A stretch of 64,000 nt of DNA from Cryphonectria parasitica EP155 (Eukaryota; Ascomycota; Sordariomycetes; Diaporthales; Cryphonectriaceae), in assembly GCF_011745365.1 (NCBI RefSeq), contig NW_024468913.1:1674001-1738000 (forward strand), written 5' to 3'. Positions 11,803-22,573 of this stretch are shown here, piece after piece (position 1 is the first letter of the stretch; every line of letters begins with the position of its first letter). A program made the translations under genes and the position numbers. The notes under the pieces are model-generated. The model made no database searches. It was not told where the DNA came from and saw only the letters and a list, made by a program, of their open reading frames with translations.

Positions 11803-14191
11803 ATGGCACCATCAACCCCATCAGGGTCGATCTTTGGCGGAGGAGGGGGAGGCCAGGGCGCTGCTGCGGGTCAATCGACGTCCTTGGTCCCCTTCGATGC
11901 GGCCAACAACACTCCTGGGTCCGGTTCCTCCAGCAACACATACATCATGCCCAGTTCTCCCATGAAGAAAGCCGCTACGGATGGGTATAGGCCCAAGGTG
12001 ACGCGCACTCTGGGCCAGCGTCCGGCCTGTCTGGTCAACGCCTCCGTCACGTACTGCGGGAACAACCAGATTTATGCTTTTGGTGGATTCGACCAATACA
12101 CAGACGAGGTCTACAACCACGTCCTGCGCCTGGACCTGGTCAAACACGAATGGAGTCTGGTCGATAATTATGGGGATATCCCGGGTGTTCGCATGGGTAT
12201 GAGCACCTCCCATGACAGGTCTCTTGAATGTTTGTATATTCAGTCTGCTGACACTTCTTGAAGGCCATACGGCTACACTCTACCAGGGCGATAAACTCCT
12301 CGTATTTGGAGGCGAGAACGAGCACCGTACCTACCTCTCCGACCTCATCATCTTCGACCTCAAGACTGCCCACTGGACGCAACCAACGGTGTCGGGGCCC
12401 GTTCCCAAAGGTCGAGCGAGACATGCGGCGCTCCTGCATGACGACAAGCTGTTCATCATCGGGGGCATAACAGGTCATGATAACTATGTGTTGGATGATA
12501 TATGCTACATTGATCTCAAGACCTTTACCTGGTCCAGGCCATGGCGCTTTGTGGGTAGATTCGATCACTCTGCCTACGTCTGGTTAGTCTCGACCCCATG
12601 TCTTTCTTGTAGTGCCTGAGACAAAGCTGACCCCCCATCCAGGGGTGATAGAATTTGGGTCTTTGGTGGCCTGAGTGAGGATATGGATAAAGTTAGCGAC
12701 TTGTGGTGGCTTGACCTCAAGGGTAGCCCAGCCTTCGAGACCACACCACAGATGGGCGCATTCGACCGTTCAGGTCTGGGCAGCCGTGCGGGAAGCTCGC
12801 CGAGACCTCCTTACTCGATCGGACAGGCACCCGCTGTTGGTGCTTCTGGTTATGCAGCCAATTCACGGACCGCACAAGTAAATCCGCCCTCTTTCCAGCT
12901 CAAAAACTATGCTCCCATGGCCCCAGGAGCAATCTCGTCGTTGAAGTTCCACTTCGGCCCGAACATTCCTTCTCAAGGACCCGGTATACACTTCCACGTA
13001 TACTCATCTGGAACCCTCCTGGACTTTGTCACGCCTGCTGCCACCATCACCTCGAAAGACTGTTCCCTGTCTGCGCTTGACTTGGGATCCCTACGGTGGC
13101 AGAAAGTGGCAGAGGGGCGGGAAATATTCAAGTCTGGCTACACCTGGCATTATTGCACGATGAATGAGGATGGTACGAAGGCATGGCTGCTTGGCTGCCC
13201 CTCCGATACGGGTGCTCCGGATTTGGGTGGCAACGGGCTGGAAGAGTACCTGAGCGACATCATGGAAGTGGATTTGCGTAAGTATGGCTTCCTGGGTAAT
13301 CACCTGACCCCCGAGCCCCGCGCAGAGATGGCGGAGCCCCTTGCACGAGCTCGTCGTGTGGACACTCCCTCGAAGGGACTCGGTGCAGACCTGGCGAAAC
13401 TTTTTAACAAACCACCTGAGTCGGGGAGCGGGACGGACTTTGTTGTCACTGCGCTCTCTGGTGACCCAGACGAGCAGGATCTGCTGGGCTCGGCCCTGAT
13501 TCGTGTGACTGATGTGGCCGACGGCGATCAAACGTGGTTGTCACCAGACGCACCGACGTCGCCTCCTATCTATGCGCATCGACTCATCCTCTATGCTCGA
13601 TGGCCACATTTTGCTCGGCTCTGGGATTCTCATATGGCCGAGTTCCACAACAAGAAGATGCACATACCCGAACCATATTCAGTGGTGAAGGCTTTCCTCT
13701 ACTACCTGTACACGGATCGGATCGATCAGGCGCCGGAGGACGAGGGAGTCGATGGGCCCAGCTCTGATCTTACGGATATCGCAGGGCTGCTGGTCATGTC
13801 CAACATCTACAACATCCCTCACCTGCGGCTTCTATGCGTCAATCGTCTCAGTAAGGAGCTGGACGTGGACCATGCGTGTATCATCTGGTACTGTTCCGGC
13901 CTCGCGAGCGAGGAGTGGCTACGCAAGCGGGCGGCAGGGTTTTGCTTGACGCACTGGGGCCGCATCGTGCGCACCACGGGCTTCCTGCGGCTCCCTCGCT
14001 CTGCTATCGTCGAGCTGTCCCAGGAGATCGATACCGAGGGTCGTGTCATTGGCGGCGAAGAGCTCGACATGTTTGTCGATGGCAGCCGGTACGGAGAAAC
14101 GAGGAGGAAGGAAAGCCTCTCCAGCAACCAGACGCAGATGCTGGAGGGCGACGAGGAGGTGGAAGAGGACGATAACATGGACTTGAACTAG
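11803..14191 (+). CDS. Kelch-repeat protein with C-terminal BTB domain
   Basis: Exons 11803-12196, 12264-12582 and 12643-14191 give 753 residues. After a Ser/Gly-rich N-terminus (~65 residues), kelch repeats run to roughly residue 330, with the repeated pattern of YAFGG, LLVFGG, FIIGG and WVFGGL followed by Tyr/Trp pairs. A low-complexity linker leads to a BTB/POZ fold (about residues 530-690; IYAHRLILYARWPHFARLW, then LYYLYTDRID) and a BACK-like helical tail, then a very acidic end. Kelch plus BTB proteins are usually cullin-3 substrate adaptors or scaffolds. The order kelch then BTB resembles LZTR1, which targets Ras GTPases, and S. pombe Ral2; that parallel is inference from architecture. 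Introns are 67 and 60 bp; the first (GTATGA donor) is confirmed because the join gives the conserved RMGHTATL. Divergent from CDC20. Confidence 0.9.
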
Positions 14192-14709
14192 GTGCACGTC
14201 ACACTGAAAAGAGGTTCTCCCCCTGGATGACAGATAAGTGGGCGGCGTGCATAGTCCGACTGTTCTCTATAAGCTGCTACCTTTCGTTTAAGAGTACCTT
14301 GGGGAGGGGGAAATGAATTCATTGCAAGGCGTTACAGGTGGTTTGGCTGGCTTTTTATCACATTGTCCATTGCTAGAGACAGGACATAGACGAGGGTCAA
14401 TTTATTACGAACTCTTTTTTCCCCCGGATCAAGGTCAGACGGTGAGTTCAGGACTTTTCGTTTCAATCAAAATCTTGCTTCTTTCCACACGTGCAACAGA
14501 GCTAGAGACGGTCCCGATGCTACCATCCCGGATCTCAAGATGATCTTCGCCGGCAACGACCCCGCGCCCTCTTATCTCAACCCCATGATCATAAATGCAC
14601 ACTCGGGCGTGAAGACATCACTTTTTCTTCATTTCAGACCAAAAAATTGTCTGTCGCTCTTTCAATACTCAAGCTCCTCCACAGCCAGGCAGCTCTTCAC
14701 CAACACACA
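14192..14709. other. Intergenic: kelch-BTB 3' flank and hydrolase promoter
   Basis: About 520 bp between two plus-strand genes. No gene or structured element was recognised. Confidence 0.5.
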
Positions 14710-15984
14710 ATGTCGTCCATCAATACCAAAATTACCTTGGGTCCGCCCGGGTCCCAATGGATCTACGACCGCCCCTCCAGGACCTACGACCTCACCCGTG
14801 GACAACACACCTCGCCCACGGCCCTACGCGTCGCCGTGGCGCAAGGACAGGGCCCGCCCGGCACATCGATCCTCCTGTCCCCGCCCGCCACGGTCCTTGT
14901 GGTGGTGGACATGCAGAACTTCTTCCTGCACCCGTCGTGCCGCGCCCACCCGGCCGGGCTCGCGGCCGTGCAGCCGTTGCTGCGGACCATAGCGCGGTGC
15001 CGCGAGGTCGGGGTGCAGGTTGTGTGGCTCAACTGGGGGCTTACGGAGGAGGATCTGGAGGGGATGCCGGCGGGGGTGCTGCGCGGGTTTGCGCGGACGG
15101 TGATGGTTGCTGCTGCTGCTGCTGCTGATGGTGGTGGTGGTGGTGAAGAGGAGCAGGAGAAGCAGGAGAAGCAGCACCAGCCACCTGCTGCTGCTGGCCT
15201 GGGCGTCGACCTGGGGGAGGGGAAGGGGCGGTGTCTGGTGGCTGGGGAGTGGAACAGTGCGCTGTACGGGCCGCTGCAGGATGTGGTGAGGGAAGGGGAT
15301 GTGCACTGTGCCAAGAACAGGATGAGTGGGCTGTGGTGCGAGAGACAGCCGTTGTGGGCGTACCTGGCGAGGAACAGAAAAGGAGACGACGACGACGACG
15401 ACGAGAAAGGGGGGAAGAAGACGACGCTGTTATTTGCGGGGGTGAACACGGACCAGTGTGTGCTGGGCACGCTTACGGATGCATATAATGCTGGATGGGA
15501 CTGTGTTATGGTGGAGGACTGCTGCGCGACTACGACGCAAGGGGCGAAGGAGGTTTGTCTGTATAATGTTGCGGTAAGTAATAGTTTATTCTGGAGACTT
15601 TATTTGTTGGGATCCTTGTCCTCTTTTTTTTTTTTTCCCTTTCTTTCTTTCTTTCTTTCTTTTCGGTCCTTTTTTCTTCCTCTTCTTCGTGTGTCCTGAA
15701 GGGGTTTGCTTCGGGGAGGGAGGCTGCTATTCTGTGTGTGTGTGTCTCTCTCTCTCTCTCCCGATCCCGCTGCACCATCACACAATAATCACTTCTCAAA
15801 CTGGGCCATCTCTTCATTTCCCCCCTAACCCCCTTACCTCTATCCCGTCCATCCCTCCTTACACCATAACGGAAGGAAGGGAACGGGAGAAAACCAGCCA
15901 TCACAGAACTTCTTGACTGACCCTCGGTAGAACAACTACGGCTTCGTCATCGACTCCAAGACATTCACCGAAGCTGTTAATTAA
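14710..15984 (+). CDS. Isochorismatase-family cysteine hydrolase
   Basis: Member of the isochorismatase-like hydrolases (nicotinamidase, N-carbamoyl hydrolases and relatives); the substrate is unknown. Exons 14710-15573 and 15931-15984 give 305 residues. The catalytic triad is visible: Asp67 in VVVDMQNFF, Lys202 in HCAKNRMSGL and Cys250 in GVNTDQCVLGT, followed by the usual AYNAGWDCVMVEDCCATTT. Two low-complexity insertions are not expected in the family: a poly-Ala/poly-Gly/Glu-Gln stretch at 134-163 and a seven-residue Asp/Glu run at ~226-232. The last 17 residues come from a 54-bp exon after a 357-bp intron (GTAAGT...GGTAG), which is long here and full of simple repeats; the join YNVANNYGFV fits the family's C-terminal helix. 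Confidence 0.88.
15627..15770. repeat. Poly-T, TTTC and TG/TC microsatellites within an intron
   Basis: Within the 357-bp intron of the isochorismatase-like gene: a T run, a TTTC tetranucleotide array, then TG and TC dinucleotide repeats. Confidence 0.85.
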
Positions 15985-17921
15985 ATGACAGACAGAAGAG
16001 AAAAAGTAAATGGGAGGCGTGGGTGGGTGCAAGACGTTATGCACTCAGCCGCGACAACTTTGAGACTTGGGCCGCACACCATCCCAATAAACCCCCTCAG
16101 ATATATTGCGTGGGCTGGCAGGCTGTGAAGCCCTCTAATTTTTTTAAAAAAAAAAGAAAAAACAAAGAAAAACATCCTTCATAGGAGACAACCACTAGGC
16201 AACCAGAGCAACAAGCTGCCAGACTATACCATAGTAGATGATTCATTCTACACAAGCCTCACACGCTCTCAGAAAGTCCTTCGGAATGGATGGGATGGTT
16301 ATGGAAGAAAGCGTGCGTAGGGGTGGTTGGTCGTTTGGTTGGTTGTGTAGGAACCCGCCGCCAAACAACTCACCTTGCACGGCGACCGCATGCGGCCGAC
16401 GCTGTGTGGGTGGTAGTAGAATGGGGGTGAATACGAGGTACACGCGGGCTGAGTACGCCAAGGTGAGTGGTTCAAGCGCCTTTTCTTTCCCCCGAGGCAG
16501 TAAGCGTGCTAAGGCGTGCAATAAACATACCGAAACCGTCATTGTTGTGTAGGCTTTTTCCTCCCCCTCTCCACTTTTATCAATATACTTTCTCGGATTT
16601 GATTTCTTGGCATATTTTGGTGGAAATACAAGAGATTTTTCTTTTTCTTTTTCGTTCATCTTCTTGGGGCTTGCTGTGAATTGTAGTTTTGCAATAGTAA
16701 GAAGAATGTCGTGCTGTGTGGCGATCTTCCCAGAGGCGATTCAACGTTGCATTGTGCGTCCGCCGGGGGGGTTGGTTGATTAGCCAGCCTGTGCCCAAGT
16801 GAGCCGTGCTAGGAATCCTCAAGGCGCTGCAGTCAGCAATCTGAATGTGTCTGACAGACAGGGCTTGCGATAAGCTTCGAAGTGAGCTTGTTTATTGGTC
16901 TCGGGACAACCGGGGGGAAGGTTTTTGGTGGTGGTGGTGGTGGTTTCTTCGGGGGGGGGGGGGGTTTTCAATCCTGATTTTTCGCCTCTGGTAAAAAGGC
17001 CAGCCACCATAGAATACAAAGAGGCTCACTGATACGAGGACCTTACTTTCTTTCTTTTCTTCGTCTTCTATATCCATATACGAAGAGAGAGAGAGAGAGA
17101 GAGATGGCTCAGCGTGATCGAACGTGCACACATGTATGAGTGGGTTCCATATGATGACCGCAGTCGTTTTAAGAAAATTCTTTGGAAGGGGGGGGGGGGT
17201 TGTCTAATGCATGATAATGCGACTGCTAAGACCGCGCTCTCTCGAATCACATGCATCATTTATCATCATCGTCCTCATCGAACGATGTTCATGTCCCACT
17301 TTCCTGCTTGACCTGCCTGCTATAGGCTTACTCATATCATCCTCCATCCATCCACCCAATCGTTGTCTAAACCTCGGCTGCCCCCTCCCTCTCCAATGAA
17401 ATTTCGACAGGCGTTGTCGTTGATTTTCCCAATCTAGAAATGGCCTGATCTGTTGCCCCCTCATCCATCCCTCGTGTATGCACGACGTTGCGCAAGTGTC
17501 TATGCAGTCATTTCTTATTCATGCGCCGGTGCTTGTATGTCGATGATGTGGGACCCTCCCCCCTCCCTCTCTCCTCAACCTTCAAACCAACGCAGGCTGA
17601 AGACGGGGGGAAATAGTAATGGAATTGTAAGGAATCAGTTGGCTGAATGCGAGGTGCCCAGTGTATCATGGTCGATGGAGGCCAAGATAGAGAAAGACCC
17701 GGGTCCAACGCCGTGGGTATTGTTGTTGTGATAGACCGTGCTTCTCACGAGAGATATCGTACACGGTATCCGTGGTCATGATGATGGTGTTGTTGTTGTC
17801 GTTGGCCCCAGAAAAACGTCATGGCATGTGACATCTGGCTGAGACGTTCTCGTCTTTGTCATGCATAGTAGAGGACGAAGACTTGGGGCGGGCGTTCAGA
17901 TCATGATCGAGTATCCGTCCG
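15985..17921. other. Gene-poor stretch with poly-G runs
   Basis: No coding region was recognised. It holds a GGT array (~16927-16943), a 14-G run (16951-16964), a GA dinucleotide array (~17083-17103) and a 12-G run (17188-17199). The right end is the 3' flank of the small secreted peptide gene. Confidence 0.6.
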
Positions 17922-18231
17922 TCAACCACCCTGCACGTTGACATCGCCTTTGCAGATTCCGTAGGAACAGCATGCTTCTGGCTCCAAAAGGCCCAATAAG
18001 ATCTGATCTCTTATGACCTGAAGAGAGAAATAAAACAATACCACGTCAGTAACCTGCAATGACGCCGTGGGGGAGGGGGGGGGGAGTTCAAATCTACCAA
18101 AGTAGAGCGAGAAAAGACAGAATGAGAGGAGGAAAGGAACTCACATCAGGGCATGGCATCGGAGACGCATGAGCTATACTTCCAAAGAAGACAGCCGCCA
18201 CTATGGCTGACAGTGCGGTATGTAGCTGCAT
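17922..18231 (-). CDS. Predicted small secreted cysteine-containing peptide (60 aa)
   Basis: Two short exons, 18145-18231 and 17922-18017, join in phase 0 into 60 codons plus TGA. Exon 1 begins MQLHTALSAIVAAVFFGSIA and has the form of a signal peptide: short n-region, 15-residue hydrophobic core, likely cleavage after HA or ASP around residue 22-24. Exon 2 adds VIRDQILLGLLEPEACCSYG and then ICKGDVNVQGG. The mature part would be about 36-38 residues with four cysteines (27, 45, 46, 51), an adjacent CC pair, and a Gly-rich end, consistent with two disulphides. The 127-bp intron has a strong GTGAGT donor, an ACTGAC branch-like site and a TTTATTTCTCTCTTCAG acceptor. I cannot name the family. It could be an effector, an antimicrobial or a signalling peptide; function is open. 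An alternative acceptor 36 bp earlier would also stay in frame. Confidence 0.6.
18075..18084. repeat. Poly-G run inside the peptide-gene intron
   Basis: Ten consecutive G on the plus strand, so a C run on the transcribed sense of the small peptide gene, inside its intron. A 13-G run lies further upstream at 18643-18655. Confidence 0.85.
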
Positions 18232-18866
18232 CTTGGAAGGCTGACGGGGGCGGCTGCCTGTCTAGTAGAATAAGGAGAGCGAGGAGTTGAGGAATGAAAA
18301 GGAAATTCTGGTGAGTCGAGGAGGGATACATAAAGATGTGTAAGAAACCTCGGGGGATTCCTGTGGGACCAAGAGTAGCTGAAAGCGGCTCAGAACGTAG
18401 GGAGGGAGGGATCCCGGGGTTAGACGTATGTAGGGCTCTAGCCACGAACGAAGGAAGGGCGGGCGGGATGAAGGGACGAAGGGAGCGTTTCGGACGAGCG
18501 ACACACCGAGCGGCACGCCAAATATACGTTTGCAGCCTATCGCCTTATATGCAAAGAAAAAGGGAAATCCAGTATCATAAGAGTGAGCAGGCAAGGGATC
18601 ACTTCATATGTGGGAGGCTGGCGTTTTGGTGGGGGTGTTGATGGGGGGGGGGGGGAGATGACGGTTTCGGGCCGGGGCCATGTATCAAAAAGAAGAATAA
18701 TAAGAAAAGAGAAAAAGAGAAGGATGAGAAACAGGCGGGCATGGATAAAATATGCAACGTGCCTAAGCACGATGCGGCCTTGTCAAGCCACACACACAAA
18801 CACACACATCTCTCTCCTTCTCTCTCTCTCTCTCATTTTGATCCTAGAATCGTGGGGACATGCACG
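18232..18866. other. Upstream region of the small peptide gene
   Basis: No coding signal. Contains a 13-G run (18643-18655) and CA/CT dinucleotide arrays (~18785-18836). Taken as promoter of the small secreted peptide gene and 3' flank of the doubtful gene to its right. Confidence 0.5.
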
Positions 18867-19349
18867 TCACCTCGGTGATCTCCGCAGAGCACATTCCTCA
18901 GAGACAGGCAAGGAGGTAGAGACGACAAGCCTCTTACTCAATCCGGTCCTCACGAGGCTAAAATTCACTTGAATTAGGAACATCATGAGACCAGTATCCA
19001 GCAATGGAGAGGGGGGCCGGGTGGCGGGGTTGGCCCGGTTTCCAACAAGTGCCCCCGGAGAGAACAGTAGACGACCTCTCTTGCACAAGCCTTGTGTACT
19101 GTGCTCGCCCGCAGCCAGCAACGTTTTGAGCCGTTTCGTAGTACCTTGTGTGAACTTGTAGGTAGTGCTCCATCCATCCTTGACGAGATCTGACAGCTCT
19201 GTCGGTACTTCCAGGAGCTCGCCATCTTCGTCCTCGCCGAAACCCTTGCCAACGAGGTGGCACTTCGTTTCGCGAGCCTTGGTCAGCTCGTAACCAGAGG
19301 GCGACTGCTCACAGGGAAAGAGCTCAGCCTCGAGGACGTTGCTGCTCAT
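18867..19349 (-). CDS. Doubtful hypothetical protein
   Basis: An ATG-started frame of 160 codons. The first ~70 residues (MSSNVLEAELFPCEQ, later VPTELSDLVKDGWSTTYKF) have protein-like composition and acidic/hydrophobic alternation; the remainder looks like read-through non-coding sequence. A possible GTACTA donor at about the end of KFTQ suggests the true gene may splice there, but I found no convincing next exon. No family recognised. It may be a chance frame. Confidence 0.3.
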   Translation of the reverse strand: MSSNVLEAELFPCEQSPSGYELTKARETKCHLVGKGFGEDEDGELLEVPTELSDLVKDGWSTTYKFTQGTTKRLKTLLAAGEHSTQGLCKRGRLLFSPGALVGNRANPATRPPSPLLDTGLMMFLIQVNFSLVRTGLSKRLVVSTSLPVSEECALRRSPR

Positions 19350-22300
19350 GAGTGCTTACGGTGGCGGCACGTATAAGGTTTGAGAAAGCCAAGTTGTGAT
19401 CACTGCGGCCACACGGTGGCCCGCCTTCGTTATCTAAGGTTGTGGTGTGAGCATGTTCATCCCTCCCGTGCCTCGGATTATTCTCAAGACGGTATTTGAG
19501 CGGTCCCCAGTCTGAAACGAAACGAATTGCTCGTGACGACAGACCGTTTGCCCCTGCTATGACCATGAGAGAATTGTGACGTTGATTAAGTAAGGATGAT
19601 GTTTTGCTCCGAGTCGCATTATGCGAACCACCTCAAAAAGTGCGAGAGGATAGGTGTCTAAGACTGTGCCTTGAGACCTCGCCAACTATTGTTTGTTTTA
19701 TTTAAAATAAAATAAAATTATTGAGCACTAGAACCGACAGAAGGCTCCAAGCTATTGCCCTGTTGCCTTGGTAAAATAGCGTCTCGGGACCCGGCTGCTC
19801 TTGCCCCCCTGTCTCGTCCGCTGCCGCCCTTGCGCTGGGGGGCCTCTTTTCTCCTTTGCTCCACTATCGGCTAGCTTTATTCGTCCATCCTCTTCCCAAA
19901 AACAACATCATGCCGCTATATATTGGCCATTCGTCCTTCTTCTGAGTCAAGACTGTAACTCCCTGCTGATCATATGAGGCTTGGCTCGTCTACTGGAGCT
20001 CACATCAGGAGTCACAATCTCAGTTTGTGCCTGCCTAGCCGACCTTTGGCCCTGCCTACGAAGGCGAACCCCTCTGCACGTCGGATATTGAAGGGTGCAC
20101 CGAAAAGGGCACACGGGTCTGAGACCTGGCTGGGCTTATGCTTGGAAACTACCAGGAAACTACCAGAGACACCCAGCCCGTGCCAGCTTAGGAGGCAAGA
20201 AAACCCCCAATGTCACCGCCCTAGGGTTTCAGTCATTACGGAACTGCAGTGCTTCGTTTCAGCTGCTGACAACTTTTCAGATTTGTATGACCTTGTGAGC
20301 GACCAAGGTAAACCCCCCCCCCCCTCAATGTACCATAGTATGTCGTGTGGCATCAAGATTCAATATATTCCCAAGTCCCAAAGCACAGCATAGCATTTAC
20401 AACCTGCTGGCTGCGGTGCAAATCTCGCGAATCGGATTGTACCAGGATCCATCTGCAGGTTGAGACTATATATATCTCTGGCTACCCGTCGCAAGAGAGA
20501 GAGGTTACTGAGTGAGTGAGCCAGTCAGGCCTCACCATGAAACTCTGATGTCGGCAAGGAATTTGTCTTGGTGCTATAGCCAGCACCTACAGGCTATCGA
20601 CGTCCTGCTACATGTAGGCAGAGACAGCGAGTAACCTCCGATGAAAAGGGGTCGTCGAAGCCGATATTCACGAGGCGCAGGTGGGGGAAAGAAGGCAAAA
20701 ACCAAGAAGAAGATTACTTGCCCACGTACTTTCGTTTCACACTCGGCTAAGACGCACACCTCGGAGTCTACAAAGTTCGCCTTGGCAGGAGTACCATGAT
20801 TCTCGCATCACCACAGATAAGCGGTGGGCGAATCTTACATCACAATCGATTGCGAGTGCACGAGTTGTTAGTAACCAGGCGTCCGAGATCGATGCTGTTG
20901 CTGTTGAGATCTCCGCCATGGCTGTGGAGAAGAGTTGCTTACTATCACCGGACCAACAAACCTTGCCCAGACTGCGAGGCTCCTGACCTCTGCTATTGAA
21001 TAGCTTGAGCAAGTGACGGAGGGGCGCATTGTGCTCGACTCATGTGGTGACGGCTCTGCAGTCTGCCCAACCCCAGGTCCAAGTGGCTGGAAGTTCCTTT
21101 CCGCGCTCTTGTGAGCTCTGAAATCCCTAGCTGCTCCATCAGAAAGTAACATCCTCGGGCCACATCCGTCCGTGTGTCCTACTCTCTCACCAGGAAGTCC
21201 TCTGTTGTTGGGAGATGGTCCTATATCGCGCCACGATGTGTTTGACCAAGGCCTGTTGTACAAGGTCAACGGCCAGTACCGTCCCACAGAACTCGCCGAT
21301 AGTTTAATGAAGGCGAAATGAGAGTGATTCACCCTCCAGGGTCCTCTCTTGCAATAGAGATCATTTGGCGAACAAGTGGCCGAAGTAGCTTATATGAAGC
21401 AGGTGGCACAAGTGTGACACAACAACTCTGTACCCTCTTCCTCCGCCTTTGTCCCTGGCTTTTTGTCGTCGCCCAACAGTTCAGATTGGCAGCATATAGT
21501 TGTGCTGTATGGTACCACGACATCACAGTCGCACCGGCCTAGCAATCCACGCGTCACCATCTCAACACCGCGCCCGACCGATCTGAGCTCTGTCTGCCCT
21601 CGGGCAATGAAGATGTCCTACTTGGCGGACTTCGTCCTACAAGACACATTGTGCTATCGCCAACTGCTCATGAGGGGCAACATTGCCCATAGCGATTTCA
21701 TGGTCTGCACATTCATTTTTCCACTCGGGATAGTCTCCCCTTCTATTCTCAAACGTCCGCATACCCTTCATCATTGTTTCCCATTTCGTCCCCTGCTGGC
21801 ATCACTGTGTGCATTGCCTCCGTCCTGCGTGTTATCCGTATGGTTGCTCCAGGCGAGCGTTAGTAGGAGGGTATTCGGAACACTACATAGTGCTAGCAGC
21901 GCCTATCACTTCTCATTGGCCCTCACGGCTCAGTCCTCATCACCGACACGTTTGATGCATTGGTGGCTTGCAACTTGGCCAATTTCTATCTTCTGATGCG
22001 ATGTGGTTGGTTGAGTCATCCTCATGCTGGAATTGGACTCTTTGTTGCAAAATCCCTTGAGAAGGATATCATTCAGGGGCTGTGCGGCCAGAGGCTGTTG
22101 CTAGTGCTTTCGTCGTCGATCGCCATGATACACACCGTCAATCGCATCTCAGAGGGGACTGCGAGCGTAGTTGGACCATTGCCTTTTCGCCTCTTACACA
22201 GCTTTAGCCCCGTTTCGGCGCGGTGGCCGGTCACCACGGCGCCTAATCGAAGTAGTATTTGTTTCCAGATCTCTTCTACACTTGATATTAATTAGCATAA

Positions 22301-22573
22301 TATCTTGTTCTCTCTTTCTGGTTCCGTCGCAATCATGCCCATTATTTCTATTAACGCAACGATCAATACCACTCAACCCGACTAGTCGTTTCTCTATAAT
22401 CACGAAAGGATACATTACATGCGACCTTAGTGACCTTGGGTGTTGTTTTGCCAACCGTTGCGAGTGAATAGCCTCTGCTTCCCTCGACGTTGTATTTGTG
22501 ATCAATTCCTCTTGGCTCTTTCTGTTCTCCTTTGCGAACCAGGAAAAGTTCTCCCGAAATATCGTCGACAGAG
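19350..22573. other. Gene-poor stretch upstream of the NCS1 permease
   Basis: About 3.2 kb with no recognisable gene. It holds an A/T-rich patch (19690-19722), a 12-C run (20313-20324), and open frames such as 21463-21996 that lack an ATG and any motif. The right end must contain the permease promoter and 5' UTR. No TPP-riboswitch-like element was seen. Confidence 0.5.

Noticed and set aside
14784..15470. Long antisense frame over the isochorismatase-like gene
   Set aside because: Mirror of a GC-rich, repeat-containing exon; the sense frame has catalytic residues and proper splicing.
18080..18100. GTTCAAATC resembling a tRNA T-loop
   Set aside because: No matching acceptor, D or anticodon stems; it lies in the peptide-gene intron.
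21463..21996. Open frame of 177 codons in the gene-poor region
   Set aside because: No ATG at its start, no conserved motif, composition like surrounding DNA.
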